Part shown: one piece after another, positions 40,182-40,385 of the stretch
Position numbering within the stretch: position 1 is the stretch's first letter
How the letters are laid out: every line of letters begins with the position of its first letter
DNA from: Bacteroidales bacterium
GTDB taxonomy: Bacteria; Bacteroidota; Bacteroidia; Bacteroidales; WCHB1-69
Reading direction: 5' to 3'
Length of the DNA stretch: 40,385 bases
Assembly: GCA_017527945.1 (NCBI GenBank)
Contig: JAFXPL010000039.1
Coordinates: 1 to 40,385, forward strand
Made by a program: the position numbers and the translations under genes
The notes under the pieces: model-generated
Told to the model about the DNA's origin: nothing
Seen by the model: only the letters and a program-made list of their open reading frames with translations
Database searches by the model: none

Positions 40182-40385
40182 TCACCGCACCACCGTCACA
40201 CTCGTGTGTATTCCCTGCTTTTTCCTGCCGTTGACGACACAGCGATACTCGATGGCGCAGTAATAGACCCCGTCAGGAAGACCGACCGCATCCCACGAAA
40301 GCTCCTTTGTGCCCGACTGGGTGTAAACCTGTTTGCCCCAGCGATTATAAATCATCATCTCCAAACTGACAAAATCCCCTTCCAA
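40182..40385 (-). CDS. C-terminal end of a type IX-secreted protein (gliding-motility/type B CTD), partial
   Basis: Only the last 67 residues are in the window. They match the gliding motility-associated C-terminal (CHU_C-like, type B sorting) domain: a MIYNRWGKQVYTQ strand, then LSWDAVGLPDGVYYCAIEY, ending in a short basic and hydrophobic TSVTVVR. This domain directs large adhesin-like or enzyme precursors through the type IX secretion system. The protein's identity lies outside the window. Confidence 0.85.
   Translation of the reverse strand: MEGDFVSLEMMIYNRWGKQVYTQSGTKELSWDAVGLPDGVYYCAIEYRCVVNGRKKQGIHTSVTVVR

Overview
The window looks like a chromosome segment of a member of the Bacteroidales (phylum Bacteroidota). 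The evidence is the promoter style (repeated TAnnTTTG -7 boxes with weak -33 TTG), a gliding-motility/type B type IX secretion C-terminal domain at the right edge, a pyrBI pair, YfhO-type and 'sugar-transfer' ATP-grasp proteins, and NodT/RND lipoproteins. No species can be named from this alone. Base composition is mixed. The first ~20 kb is GC-rich housekeeping DNA. By eye, the phosphonate/polymer locus at about 29.2-39.7 kb is clearly more AT-rich and was probably acquired.

Layout. 1-54: start of a leftward secreted protein, cut by the window. 143-2510: truA, pyrB and pyrI. 2694-5921: a very large fused FAD/Fe-S dehydrogenase. 6079-6302: tRNA-Leu(CAA) and a convergent, atypical tRNA-Ala(CGC). 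6351-7214: an AraC regulator. 7344-12715: typA, a methyltransferase, sppA and a steroid 5-alpha-reductase homologue. 12816-14384: an AAA/PD-(D/E)XK protein. 14408-20105: a tripartite RND efflux system. 20176-24007: a leftward operon with a glycosyltransferase, gmhA, an acyltransferase and an ATP-grasp protein, for surface polysaccharide. 24066-25552: a tripartite HipBST-type toxin-antitoxin module with a striking operator. 25738-29113: yfhO plus a glycosyltransferase. 29265-38954: a leftward nine-gene locus. 39104-40105: a glycosyltransferase. 40182-40385: the end of a type IX-secreted protein.

The most notable part is 29265-38954. PEP mutase (with an N-terminal cytidylyltransferase-like domain) and phosphonopyruvate decarboxylase should make phosphonoacetaldehyde, but no 2-aminoethylphosphonate transaminase or iron alcohol dehydrogenase is present. 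Instead, four genes are translationally coupled behind them: a metallophosphoesterase, an extended SDR, a LicC/PntC-like nucleotidyltransferase and a lactate/malate-dehydrogenase-like Rossmann protein. LicD, an IspD-SDR fusion (CDP-ribitol type) and a TagB/TagF-type polyol-phosphate transferase follow. My reading is that the locus builds a CDP-activated phosphonate and places it on a (ribitol-)phosphate-containing surface glycan. The end product and the step after phosphonoacetaldehyde are not resolved by the sequence.

Other points of interest are the HipBST module with three half-sites and a near-perfect 21-bp inverted repeat, the one-chain fusion of HcnABC/hydroxyproline-dehydrogenase-type subunits, the SRD5A homologue keeping both catalytic residues, a family of ~7-bp tandem repeats between genes, a repeated GTAGAGACG hairpin, and a tRNA-Ala gene with C at positions 33 and 55.
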